The translations under genes were made by a program, and so were the position numbers. From positions 1 to 34,285 of the forward strand of contig CAAGKD010000004.1 in assembly GCA_900770335.1 (NCBI GenBank): 34,285 bases of DNA, in the 5' to 3' direction. Under the pieces are notes generated by a model. The model was given only the letters and a program-made list of their open reading frames with translations. It ran no database searches and had not been told where the DNA came from. Each line of letters starts with the position of its first letter. Position 1 is the stretch's first letter. Below are positions 7,150-14,581 of the stretch, one piece after another. This DNA is from an uncultured Sutterella sp. (GTDB lineage: Bacteria; Pseudomonadota; Gammaproteobacteria; Burkholderiales; Burkholderiaceae_F).

Positions 7150-9588
7150 ATGTCAAAGAAAAAGAAAGCCGCCGCCCCCGCGCCAGTTCCGGAAGTTCCC
7201 GCCGCCGAGCTCGAGCGCGCGAAGGAGTTCCTCACAAACCTCCGGGCGGACATCACCTACTCGGCCGCGAAGAGCCGCCTCAAGAAGAGCCTCGGCATGA
7301 CGGGCGAGATGGCCAACGCCGCCATCGTCCGGCTCCATGAGGAGGGCTGGGGGCGCTGCGCGCAGCGAAACGTCTTCGAGAACCCAGAGGCGAAGTCGAC
7401 GACCGGCATCGTCAAGGGCGCGCGGCGCGTCGACGGCATGTCGATCGTCCCCCAGGGGGACGAGGGCGAGGAGATCGCGATTCCCTGGGGCGCCCGCCTG
7501 ATTCCGGGCGACGTCGTCGAGATCCGCTGCACCGTGAACGGCTGGCGCGTCGGACGCTTCATCTCGCGTCCTCAGCGGCGCTGGGTCTGCAAGCTCGTCA
7601 GCGTGCGCCGCAAGGGCGATCCGCTCGCGCTTTTTAAGCCCGTCTCGAACTACGCGCCGATCGAGCTCTTCGTGACCGAGCCTCTGCCGGCGAACGTCGA
7701 CGCGACGCGCGACGCCGTCGAGCTCGAGATTCTCGAGGAGGAGACGCCCGCGGAGGGCTTCGGCTCCTCGGACGGCTACAACTACGGCGAGCCCGAGACG
7801 CCCGAGCTTCACGCCCGGTTCATCCGCGTCGTCGGGGCTCTCAACGACCCTCTGGGCGAGATGGCGATCGCCTCGGCGCAGTTCGGCGTGCCGATCGACT
7901 TCAGCCCCGAGACGCTCGAGGAGGCCGCCAAGCTCCCCGACAAGGTGGACCGCAGGAGTCTGCAGAACCGCGTCGACCTCACGGACCTGCCCTTCGTCAC
8001 GATCGACGGCGAGGACGCGCGCGACTTCGACGACGCGGTCTGCTGCGTCGAGAATCCCGGGGGCGGCTGGCGCCTTCTCGTTGCGATCGCCGACGTGAGC
8101 CGGTACGTCCGTCCGGGCACGGCCCTTGACCGCGACGCGCAGATCCGCGCGACGTCCGTGTACTTCCCGTCGACCGTCGTGCCGATGCTGCCCGAGAAGC
8201 TCTCGAACGGCCTGTGCTCCCTCAATCCGGGCGTGGACCGCCTCGTGATGGTCTGCGACGCGATCATCGACCGCAAGGGCCGCACGAGCGCCTACCAGTT
8301 CTATCCGGCGGTCATCCACTCGCACGCGCGCCTCACCTACACGATCGTATGGTCGGCCCTGCAGGGCGAGCCCCAGGGCGTCGCCGCCGTCGGGCCGCGC
8401 CTTGCGGACCTCGAGCGCCTCTACGCGCTCTTCAAGGTCCTGAGGACCCGCCGCGCCGAGCGCGGAGCGCTTGACTTCGAGACGCAGGAGTCGGCGGCGG
8501 ATTTCAACGCGAAGGGCGAGATCACGGGGTTCCACGTGCGCGAGCACAACGACGCGCACCGGCTCATCGAGGAGGCGATGCTCGTCGCGAACGTCTGCGC
8601 GGCGGAGTTTGTCCTCAAGCACAAGCAGCTCACGCTCTTTCGCGTCCACGACAAGCCCGATCCCAAGAAGCTCGCCGAGCTCTCGGCCGTGCTCGCGGGC
8701 CTCGGCATCCCCTGGTCGCAGAAGGTCCGCGGCGAGGACGGAAGGGCCGAGGCCGAGTCGATCGCCGCGAAGCTCGCGCGCATCATCGCCGAGACGAAGG
8801 ACAAGCCCTACGTGCAGACGGCGATACTGCGAACGATGCAGCGCGCCTGCTACCAGCCTGAGAACATCGGGCACTTCGGCCTGCAGTACGAGGCCTACGC
8901 GCACTTCACCTCGCCCATCCGCCGCTATCCCGACCTGCTCCTGCATCGCACGATCAAGGGAATCCTGGCCCGCCGCGCCTACGTGCCCAAGGTGGCGTTC
9001 GACGACGCGGAGGTGATGACCGGGTACCACGCGAGAAAGCTCGGCGCCCGTCCCGAGGAGGCCCCGGACGCCGCCGCGAAGAAGGGCCCGGACGCCCGCC
9101 GCGGCGTCTGGACGCGCCTCGGCATCATCTGCTCGGCCGCCGAGCGCCGGGCGGACGACGCCACGCGCGACGTGATGAAGTTCCTCAAGTGCGACTTCCT
9201 GAGAACGAGCGTCGGCAAGACCTTCGAGGGCGTCATCACGGGCTTTTGCGCCGCGGGCGCCTTCATCGAGCTCGAGCAGATGCCCGTCGACGGGTTTGTC
9301 CATGTCTCGCGACTCGGCTGGGGCTACTACGAGTACGACGAGAAGACCCAGCAGATGGTCTCCTACGACGAGATGAAGAAGTACTGCATCGGCGACCGCG
9401 TCCGCGTGCGGCTCGAGTCCGTCGAGCTCGAGGAGCGCCGCATCAACTTCGAGATGATCTCGAACTACGCGCGCCACCGGATGGACCGCGGGAGCGGTCG
9501 CTCGGGCGGCCGGGGCCGCGGCCGGCAGCCCTACTGGCGCGGCGACGACTGGCGCATCGAGGGCGACGATGACGACGACTTCATCTGA
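7150..9588 (+). CDS. rnr: Ribonuclease R
   Basis: This 812-residue processive 3'-5' exoribonuclease matches E. coli RNase R (813) in length. It degrades structured mRNA and rRNA and takes part in quality control. The order is: N-terminal winged-helix region (about 20-90), two cold-shock OB domains (about 90-250), the RNB catalytic domain from about 275 with the metal-binding signature DARDFDD (289-295), the TSPIRRYPDLLLHR motif near 590, an S1 domain (about 685-775; FEGVITGFCAAGAFIEL), and a basic Gly/Arg tail followed by an acidic DDDDDF end. The ATG at 7150 (MSKKKK) is preferred over 7135, because the latter abuts a stable hairpin; neither has a strong Shine-Dalgarno. It is followed by rlmB, as in E. 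coli. Confidence 0.95.
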   Translation: MSKKKKAAAPAPVPEVPAAELERAKEFLTNLRADITYSAAKSRLKKSLGMTGEMANAAIVRLHEEGWGRCAQRNVFENPEAKSTTGIVKGARRVDGMSIVPQGDEGEEIAIPWGARLIPGDVVEIRCTVNGWRVGRFISRPQRRWVCKLVSVRRKGDPLALFKPVSNYAPIELFVTEPLPANVDATRDAVELEILEEETPAEGFGSSDGYNYGEPETPELHARFIRVVGALNDPLGEMAIASAQFGVPIDFSPETLEEAAKLPDKVDRRSLQNRVDLTDLPFVTIDGEDARDFDDAVCCVENPGGGWRLLVAIADVSRYVRPGTALDRDAQIRATSVYFPSTVVPMLPEKLSNGLCSLNPGVDRLVMVCDAIIDRKGRTSAYQFYPAVIHSHARLTYTIVWSALQGEPQGVAAVGPRLADLERLYALFKVLRTRRAERGALDFETQESAADFNAKGEITGFHVREHNDAHRLIEEAMLVANVCAAEFVLKHKQLTLFRVHDKPDPKKLAELSAVLAGLGIPWSQKVRGEDGRAEAESIAAKLARIIAETKDKPYVQTAILRTMQRACYQPENIGHFGLQYEAYAHFTSPIRRYPDLLLHRTIKGILARRAYVPKVAFDDAEVMTGYHARKLGARPEEAPDAAAKKGPDARRGVWTRLGIICSAAERRADDATRDVMKFLKCDFLRTSVGKTFEGVITGFCAAGAFIELEQMPVDGFVHVSRLGWGYYEYDEKTQQMVSYDEMKKYCIGDRVRVRLESVELEERRINFEMISNYARHRMDRGSGRSGGRGRGRQPYWRGDDWRIEGDDDDDFI

Positions 9589-9612
9589 GGCCTCTGAAAT
9601 CTGAACTGCGGC

Positions 9613-9674
9613 TAGAATGCGCGCCTTTTCCCCGAATTTTCATGCGGAGGGCGCCCGTCCGAGGGTCGCCCTCC
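9613..9674 (+). promoter_or_regulatory. Candidate rlmB promoter -10 and leader hairpin
   Basis: TAGAAT at 9613-9618 could be a -10, although no good -35 is seen. About 28 bases later GGAGGGCG (9646-9653) pairs with CGCCCTCC (9667-9674), with an inner CCC/GGG stem. The stem and loop share the string GCGCCCGTCCG with the rnr leader hairpin. The whole untranslated stretch between rnr and rlmB is 192 bases; nothing else in it is recognisable. Confidence 0.4.
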
Positions 9675-9780
9675 ACGCTTTCCACATCCTCGCTCCTGCG
9701 CCGCGGTCCGCGCTGAACGGACCCGCCGGGCGCACGGGCGAGGAGCGCACAACGAAACAAGACATTCCACGGAGTCCGAA

Positions 9781-10671
9781 GTGAAGCACTTCAATTCCAG
9801 TTCCGACCGTCCCGACCGCTCCGAGCGCAGCGATCGCGCGGACCGCTCCGACCGCTCCGACCGCCGGAGCGGCCGCGCTTCGGCCGAGCGCATCGACGCG
9901 GGCAAGGTCGTCCTCGCGGGCTTTCACGCCGTCGCGGCGCGCCTCTCGCTTGACGCCGCCTCGCTCGAGCTCGTCTACGTTGATCCCGAGCGGCGCGACC
10001 GCCGCATGCGCGAGATGCGCGACAAGCTCTTCGCCGCGGGTGTGAAGGTGATGAACGCCGACGCGCGCCGCCTCGAGGGGCTTTCGCCCGAGGTGCCGCA
10101 CCAGGGCATCGTCGCGATCGCCGCCGAGCGCGAGAACACGCTCGACTTCGCGGACCTGCTCGACCAGATCACGCCCAAGACGCTGCTCCTCATCCTGGAC
10201 GGCGTCACCGACCCGCGCAACTTCGGCGCCTGCCTGCGCGCCGCGGACGCCGCGGGCGTGCAGGCCGTCATCGTGCCGCGCGACCGCTCCGCGCGCATGA
10301 GCCCGGCTGCCGCCAAGGCCGCCGCGGGCGCCGCCGAGACCGTGCCCGTCGTGCAGGTGACGAACCTCGCCTCGGCGATCGTCGAGCTTCGCGAGAACGG
10401 CGTCACCGTCGTCGGCACGGCCGGCGAGACCGACAGGAGCATCTACGACTTCGACCAGGCCAGGGCCTTCGCCTGGGTGCTTGGCGCCGAGGGCGAGGGC
10501 CTGAGGCAGCTCACGCGTCGCCGCTGCGACGCGCTCGCCGCCATTCCGATGGTCGGCAGCGTCGAGAGCCTCAACGTCTCGGTCGCCTCGGGCATCTGCC
10601 TCTTTGAGTCGCTGCGCCAGCGCATCGCCGCCGGCATGGTCGCTCCGGGCGCCCCCGAGGGCCGGATCTGA
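9781..10671 (+). CDS. rlmB: 23S rRNA (guanosine-2'-O-)-methyltransferase RlmB
   Basis: This SpoU/TrmH-type enzyme methylates the ribose of G2251 in the 23S rRNA P-loop. It has 296 residues against about 243 in E. coli. The excess is an N-terminal stretch of about 40 residues made of Ser/Asp/Arg repeats (DRSDRSDRR), encoded by direct repeats of GACCGCTCC. The substrate-binding domain starts at VVLAGFHAVAARL (about 42), and the knotted SAM domain has NFGACLRAADAAG (about 145), LGAEGEGLRQL (about 234) and SLNVSVASGICLFE (about 263). The GTG start at 9781 has GGAG 6 bases upstream. No alternative start lies close to the conserved domain, so the repeat extension is probably translated. Confidence 0.93.
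   Translation: MKHFNSSSDRPDRSERSDRADRSDRSDRRSGRASAERIDAGKVVLAGFHAVAARLSLDAASLELVYVDPERRDRRMREMRDKLFAAGVKVMNADARRLEGLSPEVPHQGIVAIAAERENTLDFADLLDQITPKTLLLILDGVTDPRNFGACLRAADAAGVQAVIVPRDRSARMSPAAAKAAAGAAETVPVVQVTNLASAIVELRENGVTVVGTAGETDRSIYDFDQARAFAWVLGAEGEGLRQLTRRRCDALAAIPMVGSVESLNVSVASGICLFESLRQRIAAGMVAPGAPEGRI
9804..9870 (+). repeat. Short direct repeats encoding a Ser/Asp/Arg tract in RlmB
   Basis: Three copies of GACCGCTCC (9814-9822, 9841-9849, 9850-9858) with diverged copies on either side lie inside rlmB. They encode alternating Asp, Arg and Ser residues. Such a 9-base tandem array can change copy number by slippage without a frameshift. Confidence 0.7.
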
Positions 10672-10680
10672 TTGACGCTT

Positions 10681-10697
10681 GAAATTCACGGAATTTC
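10681..10697. repeat. Inverted repeat and hairpin in the rlmB-rpsF gap
   Basis: GAAATTC-ACG-GAATTTC is a perfect 7-bp inverted repeat just after the rlmB stop. A GC-rich hairpin follows (10703-10711 with 10724-10732, 9 bp including one G-T pair). No T-tract is present, so this may be a weak terminator or a protein-binding site. Confidence 0.35.
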
Positions 10698-10773
10698 TGG
10701 TTGGCGTCCTCCCGCCTTTGCGCGAGGGCGCCGAAATCCGGGGAATCCGCAAGCAGGCCGCGGAAGTTTTCTG

Positions 10774-10841
10774 TACAATCGCGGCCTTCTACTGTCCTTG
10801 CCGCACTGGAACGACGCTCTGGGCGGCTTTTTCCGCAAGGA
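10774..10841 (+). promoter_or_regulatory. rpsF promoter -10 and structured leader (candidate S6:S18 autoregulatory element)
   Basis: TACAAT (10774-10779) is a likely -10. The short leader then folds: TCCTTGC (10795-10801) pairs with GCAAGGA (10835-10841), which includes part of the rpsF Shine-Dalgarno, and an inner CGC/GCG stem closes a loop containing ACTGGAACGACGCTCTGG. Many bacteria carry an rpsF leader RNA bound by the S6:S18 complex for autoregulation. Position and SD sequestration fit that role, but I have not matched it to the family consensus. Confidence 0.45.
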
Positions 10842-10847
10842 GGCTAA

Positions 10848-11243
10848 ATGCGTCACTACGAAATCTGCATCATCGTGCACCCTGACCAGAGTGAACAGGT
10901 TCCCGCGATGATCGAGCGCTACAAGACCCTCGTCGCCGAGCAGGGTGGCAAGATCCATCGCATCGAGGACTGGGGCCGTCGTCAGCTCGCGTACCCGATT
11001 GAAAAGCTCGTGAAGGCGCACTACCTGCTCCTCAACATCGAGTGCGGCCATGAGACGATCCTCGAGATCGAAAACGGCTTCCGCTTCAACGACGCCGTTC
11101 TCCGTCACCTCACTGTGAAGACGAAGCATGCCGAGACGGCTCCCTCCCCGATGATGAAGGTCGTCGAGAAGGAAGAGGCCCGCAAGGCTGCCGCTGACGC
11201 CGCCGCGGCTGCTCAGGACGAGACCGCTCAGGCCCAGGCCTGA
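10848..11243 (+). CDS. rpsF: 30S ribosomal protein bS6
   Basis: This 131-residue S6 starts with MRHYEICIIVHPDQSEQVP, has the central IHRIEDWGRRQLAYPI motif typical of S6, and RFNDAVLRHL near residue 85. It binds 16S rRNA together with S18 in the platform of the small subunit. The C-terminal tail from about residue 105 is Ala/Glu-rich. An AAGGAGG Shine-Dalgarno precedes the ATG. Its stop overlaps the priB start (TGATG). It is the first gene of the rpsF-priB-rpsR-rplI operon. Confidence 0.97.
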   Translation: MRHYEICIIVHPDQSEQVPAMIERYKTLVAEQGGKIHRIEDWGRRQLAYPIEKLVKAHYLLLNIECGHETILEIENGFRFNDAVLRHLTVKTKHAETAPSPMMKVVEKEEARKAAADAAAAAQDETAQAQA

Positions 11244-11581
11244 TGACGGCATCGGACTCCGCGGCGGAGAACTCGGTTGAGATCTGCGGCGCGCTGACGG
11301 AGCGTGAGGCGGTGAGATTCACTCCCGCCGGCATCGAGGTATTCGAGGCGACGCTCCATCACCGCAGCAGGCTCGTCGAAGCCGGGCACGTCCGCTCGGT
11401 CGAGTTTGATTTCTCAGCCGTCGCCTTCGGAGAGGTCGCAGGGCATCTCAACGCGCTTGCGACGGGCACGACGATCCGCATCAAGGGATTCCTCGCGCCC
11501 CGCTCGATGAAGAGCCGGAGTCTGACAGTACACATCACAGAATTCAATACAGAGAGGTCATCAAATGGCTTTTGGTGCTAA
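11243..11581 (+). CDS. priB: Primosomal replication protein N (PriB)
   Basis: This 112-residue OB-fold single-stranded-DNA-binding protein acts with PriA and DnaT to reload DnaB at stalled forks. The family signatures are an early ICGALTEREAVRFTPAGIEVFEATLHH segment and the basic end region IRIKGFLAPRSMKSRSLTVHITEF. Its start overlaps the rpsF stop by one base, and its last 17 bases overlap the rpsR start, so the three genes are tightly coupled. Its location between rpsF and rpsR is the standard one in gamma- and betaproteobacteria. Confidence 0.93.
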   Translation: MTASDSAAENSVEICGALTEREAVRFTPAGIEVFEATLHHRSRLVEAGHVRSVEFDFSAVAFGEVAGHLNALATGTTIRIKGFLAPRSMKSRSLTVHITEFNTERSSNGFWC

Positions 11582-11837
11582 GGGCAAGGGCAAGCCCCGC
11601 CGTTCGAACCAGCAAAATTCCCTTTTCAAGCGCAAGAAGTTCTGCCGCTTCACGGCCGAGCACGTTGAGCAGATCGACTACAAGGACGTCGAGACGCTGC
11701 GCGATTTCATCCAGGAAAACGGCAAGATCATGCCGGCTCGCCTGACCGGCACGAAGGCGCACTACCAGCGTCAGCTCGACACCGCGATCAAGCGCGCCCG
11801 CTTCCTCGCCCTCCTGCCCTACACGGACAACCAGTAA
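11565..11837 (+). CDS. rpsR: 30S ribosomal protein bS18
   Basis: This 90-residue S18 has the conserved KRKKFCRFTAE start of the fold, YKDVETLRDFI and IMPARLTGTKAHYQRQLDTAIKRARFLALLPY. It pairs with S6 on 16S rRNA. The ATG lies inside the end of priB, with AGAGAGG as its ribosome binding site, so initiation occurs within a translated message. It lies 19 bases before rplI. Confidence 0.97.
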   Translation: MAFGAKGKGKPRRSNQQNSLFKRKKFCRFTAEHVEQIDYKDVETLRDFIQENGKIMPARLTGTKAHYQRQLDTAIKRARFLALLPYTDNQ

Positions 11838-11856
11838 TCGACGGGAGAGAAACCAA

Positions 11857-12306
11857 ATGCAAGTCATTCTGCTCGAAAAGATTGCTCATCTCGGCGAACT
11901 GGGCGACATCGTCAAGGTCAAGGACGGCTACGGCCGCAACTTCCTGATCCCCCAGGGCCACGCCAAGCGCGCCACCAAGCAGGCCATCGCTGAGTTCGAA
12001 GCCCGCCGCGCCGAGCTCGAGAAGGCCCAGGCCGAGCGCCTCGCCGCCGCCCAGGATCTCGCCGCCAAGCTCAACGGCGCCGCCGTCACCATCGCCTCCA
12101 AGTGCGGCGTCGACGGCCGCCTCTTCGGCTCCGTCACGAACGCTGACATCGCCGAGGCCATTGACAAGCTCGGCTTCCAGATCAAGAAGTCGCAGGTCCG
12201 CACGCCGCTCGGCGCCATCAAGGCCACGGGCGAGTACGTGATCACGATCGGCCTGATGACGGACATCACCGCCGACATCACGGTCAAGGTCGTCGCCGAG
12301 GAGTAA
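11857..12306 (+). CDS. rplI: 50S ribosomal protein bL9
   Basis: This 149-residue L9 begins MQVILLEKIAHLGELGDIVKVKDGYGRNFLIP, which matches the N-terminal rRNA-binding domain. A long charged connecting helix (about 40-75) and a C-terminal domain with FGSVTNADIAEAI follow. L9 binds 23S rRNA domain V and supports reading-frame fidelity. It has a good GGGAGAG ribosome binding site and is the last ribosomal gene of the operon, followed by a strong hairpin. Confidence 0.97.
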   Translation: MQVILLEKIAHLGELGDIVKVKDGYGRNFLIPQGHAKRATKQAIAEFEARRAELEKAQAERLAAAQDLAAKLNGAAVTIASKCGVDGRLFGSVTNADIAEAIDKLGFQIKKSQVRTPLGAIKATGEYVITIGLMTDITADITVKVVAEE

Positions 12307-12348
12307 TCCGCGGCACCGATCCCTCCAGATCGATGCGCCTCCCCGACG

Positions 12349-12413
12349 GGACTCCGCAAGGAGTCCGCGAGGGGGCGGCAAAGGCCTCCAGCCTTCGGGT
12401 TGCGAGGCCTTTG
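12349..12413 (+). terminator. Double hairpin terminator after rplI
   Basis: The first hairpin is GGACTCC-GCAA-GGAGTCC (12349-12366). The second is longer: CAAAGGCCTC (12379-12388) pairs with GAGGCCTTTG (12404-12413), extended inside by CAGCC/GGTTG around a TTCG tetraloop. The tail TCATCTT is only moderately T-rich. This ends the rpsF operon before dnaB. Confidence 0.75.
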
Positions 12414-12532
12414 TCATCTTCAGACAATCCTTTCGCGCTTCAGGCTCCTCGCCTGCGGGCCCGCGTCCCAATAAAATGGCCCCTTCCGGCAAGTCCGGCG
12501 AAGCGCAGACCAACCCTCACGGAGAGCGAGAC

Positions 12533-13930
12533 ATGACCGAGGAAATCCAGGACGACGCCGCAGCCGCGGTGCGCCGCCCGCCCCAGAGCATCCTCTCGGA
12601 GCAGGCCATCCTCGGCGGCCTCATGGTCGACAACTCGGCGCTCGACAGCGTCGTCGACATCATCCGCCCCGACGACTTCTACCGGCGCGACCATCGCCTC
12701 ATCTACGAGGAGATCACCAAGCTCATCCAGGGAAGCCACCCCGCGGACTACCTCACGGTCTACGAGAGCCTGAGGAGCGCGGGCGCGGAGAACGACGCCG
12801 GGGGGCTGCCGTACCTCACGGAGCTCGTCAACAACTCCCCCTCGGCCGCCAACATCCGCCGCTACGCCGAGATCGTCCACGACAAGTCGGTGCTGAGGCA
12901 GCTCATCACCGTGGGCGACCGCATCGTCACGACGGCGCTCGCCCCCGAGGGGCGCGAGACGCGCGAGATCCTCGACGAGGCCGAAAAGGAGGTGCTCGCC
13001 ATCAACGAGCGCAACTCCAACAGCCAGCGGGGCTTCCAGCCCCTTGCGACGCTCGTGCGCGACGTCTCCGCGCGCGTGATCGAGCTCTACCAGACGAAGG
13101 ACTCCTCCGAGGTGACGGGCGTCTCTTCGGGCTACCCCAACCTCGACCACGTGACGGCGGGCCTGCAGAGGGGCGACCTCATCATCATCGCCGGACGCCC
13201 CTCGATGGGCAAGACCTCGTTCGCGCTCAACATCGCCGAGAACGTCGGCGTCGACCAGGAGCTTCCCGTCGCGGTCTTCTCGATGGAGATGGGCGCCGAG
13301 CAGCTCGCGCAGCGCATGATCTCCTCGGTGGGGCGCGTCGACGCGCAGAAGCTCAGGAAGGGGCGCCTCTCCGACGAGGACTGGGACAACTTCACCGCGG
13401 CCCTGCATCGCCTTGAGGACAAGCCGATCTTCATCGACGACACGCCGGGCCTCACGATCACGGAGCTCTCGAGCCGATCAAGGCGCCTCGTCAATCAGGC
13501 GGGCCCCCTGGGACTCATCGTCGTCGACTACCTGCAGCTCATGTCCGGCCAGCGCCGGAGCGCGCAGGACAACCGCGCGCAGGAGCTCTCCGAGATCTCC
13601 CGCGGCCTCAAGTCCCTCGCCAAGGAGCTCGGCGTTCCGGTCGTCGCGCTCTCGCAGCTCAACCGCTCGGTCGACAGCCGTCAGGACCGCCGGCCCGTGA
13701 TGTCGGACCTGCGCGAGTCGGGAGCAATCGAGCAGGACGCGGACGTGATCATGTTCATCTACCGCGACGTCGTCTACAACAAGGACACGCCGGACAAGAA
13801 CCTCGCCGAGATCATCGTCGCCAAGCAGCGCAACGGCCCGATCGGCACGCTGCGCATGACGTTCCTGGGCGGCAACACCCGGTTCGAGCCCTCAGCCGAC
13901 GAAGGGTACTGGGGCGGCATCGAGGAGTAA
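12533..13930 (+). CDS. dnaB: Replicative DNA helicase DnaB
   Basis: This 465-residue hexameric 5'-3' helicase drives the replication fork. The N-terminal primase-interaction domain (RPPQSILSEQAILGGLMVDN) is followed by the RecA-like ATPase: Walker A GRPSMGKT (221-228), the VAVFSMEMGAEQLAQRM helix, Walker B LIVVDYLQLM (D332), and the DLRESGAIEQDADVIMFI and KQRNGPIG motifs. The ATG at 12533 was chosen because GGAGAG lies 7 bases upstream and the alignment starts here; the ATG at 12476 would add 19 unrelated residues. A TAAAAT hexamer (12472-12477) upstream may be its -10. No intein is present. Confidence 0.96.
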   Translation: MTEEIQDDAAAAVRRPPQSILSEQAILGGLMVDNSALDSVVDIIRPDDFYRRDHRLIYEEITKLIQGSHPADYLTVYESLRSAGAENDAGGLPYLTELVNNSPSAANIRRYAEIVHDKSVLRQLITVGDRIVTTALAPEGRETREILDEAEKEVLAINERNSNSQRGFQPLATLVRDVSARVIELYQTKDSSEVTGVSSGYPNLDHVTAGLQRGDLIIIAGRPSMGKTSFALNIAENVGVDQELPVAVFSMEMGAEQLAQRMISSVGRVDAQKLRKGRLSDEDWDNFTAALHRLEDKPIFIDDTPGLTITELSSRSRRLVNQAGPLGLIVVDYLQLMSGQRRSAQDNRAQELSEISRGLKSLAKELGVPVVALSQLNRSVDSRQDRRPVMSDLRESGAIEQDADVIMFIYRDVVYNKDTPDKNLAEIIVAKQRNGPIGTLRMTFLGGNTRFEPSADEGYWGGIEE

Positions 13931-13945
13931 GAGGAGGCCTCACAC

Positions 13946-14455
13946 ATGGAATTTCTCTCTGCGGTCGACTGGTTCGCGCTCCTGTGCTGGACGGGCGCCT
14001 TCATTCTCATCGCGCTCGGCTTCGCCGGGACGATCATCCCTGCGATCCCGGGCCTGCCGATGATTGCGGGCGGCGCCTGGCTCGTCGGCTGGGCGGACCA
14101 CTACGAGAAGGTGGGCTGGAAGACGATCACGCTCCTCGTCGTCCTCGCCGTGATCGGCGTCGTCGTCGACTCGGTCGCGCAGACGGCCGGCGCGCAGCGC
14201 GCGGGCGCCTCGAAGGCAGGGATCATCGGCTCGCTCGTCGGCACTGTGGCGGGCATGTTCCTCGGCGTCTTCGGGTTGCTTTTCATGCCGCTCATCGGCG
14301 CGGCGCTCGGAGAGTTCTGGGCGAAGCGCAACCTCATCCACGCGGGCCGAGTGGGCGTGGCCACCTGGATCGGCATGATCGTCGGAACAGCCGTCAAGAT
14401 CGCGCTCGCCTTCGCGATGACGGGCATCCTCGTCTTCGTCTGGCTCACGGCCTGA
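13946..14455 (+). CDS. DUF456 family membrane protein
   Basis: This 169-residue hydrophobic protein has about four or five membrane segments. It shows the DUF456 pattern: GFAGTIIPAIPGLPMIAGGAWLVG near the start, a VVDSVAQTAGAQRAGASKAGIIGSLVG central loop, and GAALGEFWAKR. The family is widespread and of unknown function. It starts 15 bases after dnaB with an AGAGGAGG ribosome binding site, so it is probably co-transcribed with dnaB. It is convergent with the peptidase gene. Confidence 0.88.
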   Translation: MEFLSAVDWFALLCWTGAFILIALGFAGTIIPAIPGLPMIAGGAWLVGWADHYEKVGWKTITLLVVLAVIGVVVDSVAQTAGAQRAGASKAGIIGSLVGTVAGMFLGVFGLLFMPLIGAALGEFWAKRNLIHAGRVGVATWIGMIVGTAVKIALAFAMTGILVFVWLTA

Positions 14456-14492
14456 GCGGAAGATCATCATTGACCGGCTGAAAAGCGCGCGA

Positions 14493-14520
14493 GGGGCGCT
14501 CTCCTTGCGGGAAGCGCCCC
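14493..14520. terminator. Shared hairpin between convergent genes
   Basis: GGGGCGCT (14493-14500) pairs with AGCGCCCC (14513-14520) around a 12-base loop, midway between the DUF456 stop and the peptidase stop. On the minus strand a TTTT run follows about 8 bases later; on the plus strand there is none. It may act for both transcripts. Confidence 0.5.
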
Positions 14521-14581
14521 CAATCAAGCGCGATTCTTGGGGAGAAATCAACGCTTCGTGCGGATTCACCGCAGCGCGGCG

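Noticed and set aside
7095..7340. Alternative frame overlapping the rnr start (MAQFRRGARP...)
   Set aside because: It runs into the rnr coding region in another frame with Arg/Pro-rich translation; at best it is a short upstream ORF, and its coding character is poor.
9804..9870. CRISPR-like short repeats
   Set aside because: The units are 9 bases, contiguous and in frame within rlmB; there are no spacers.
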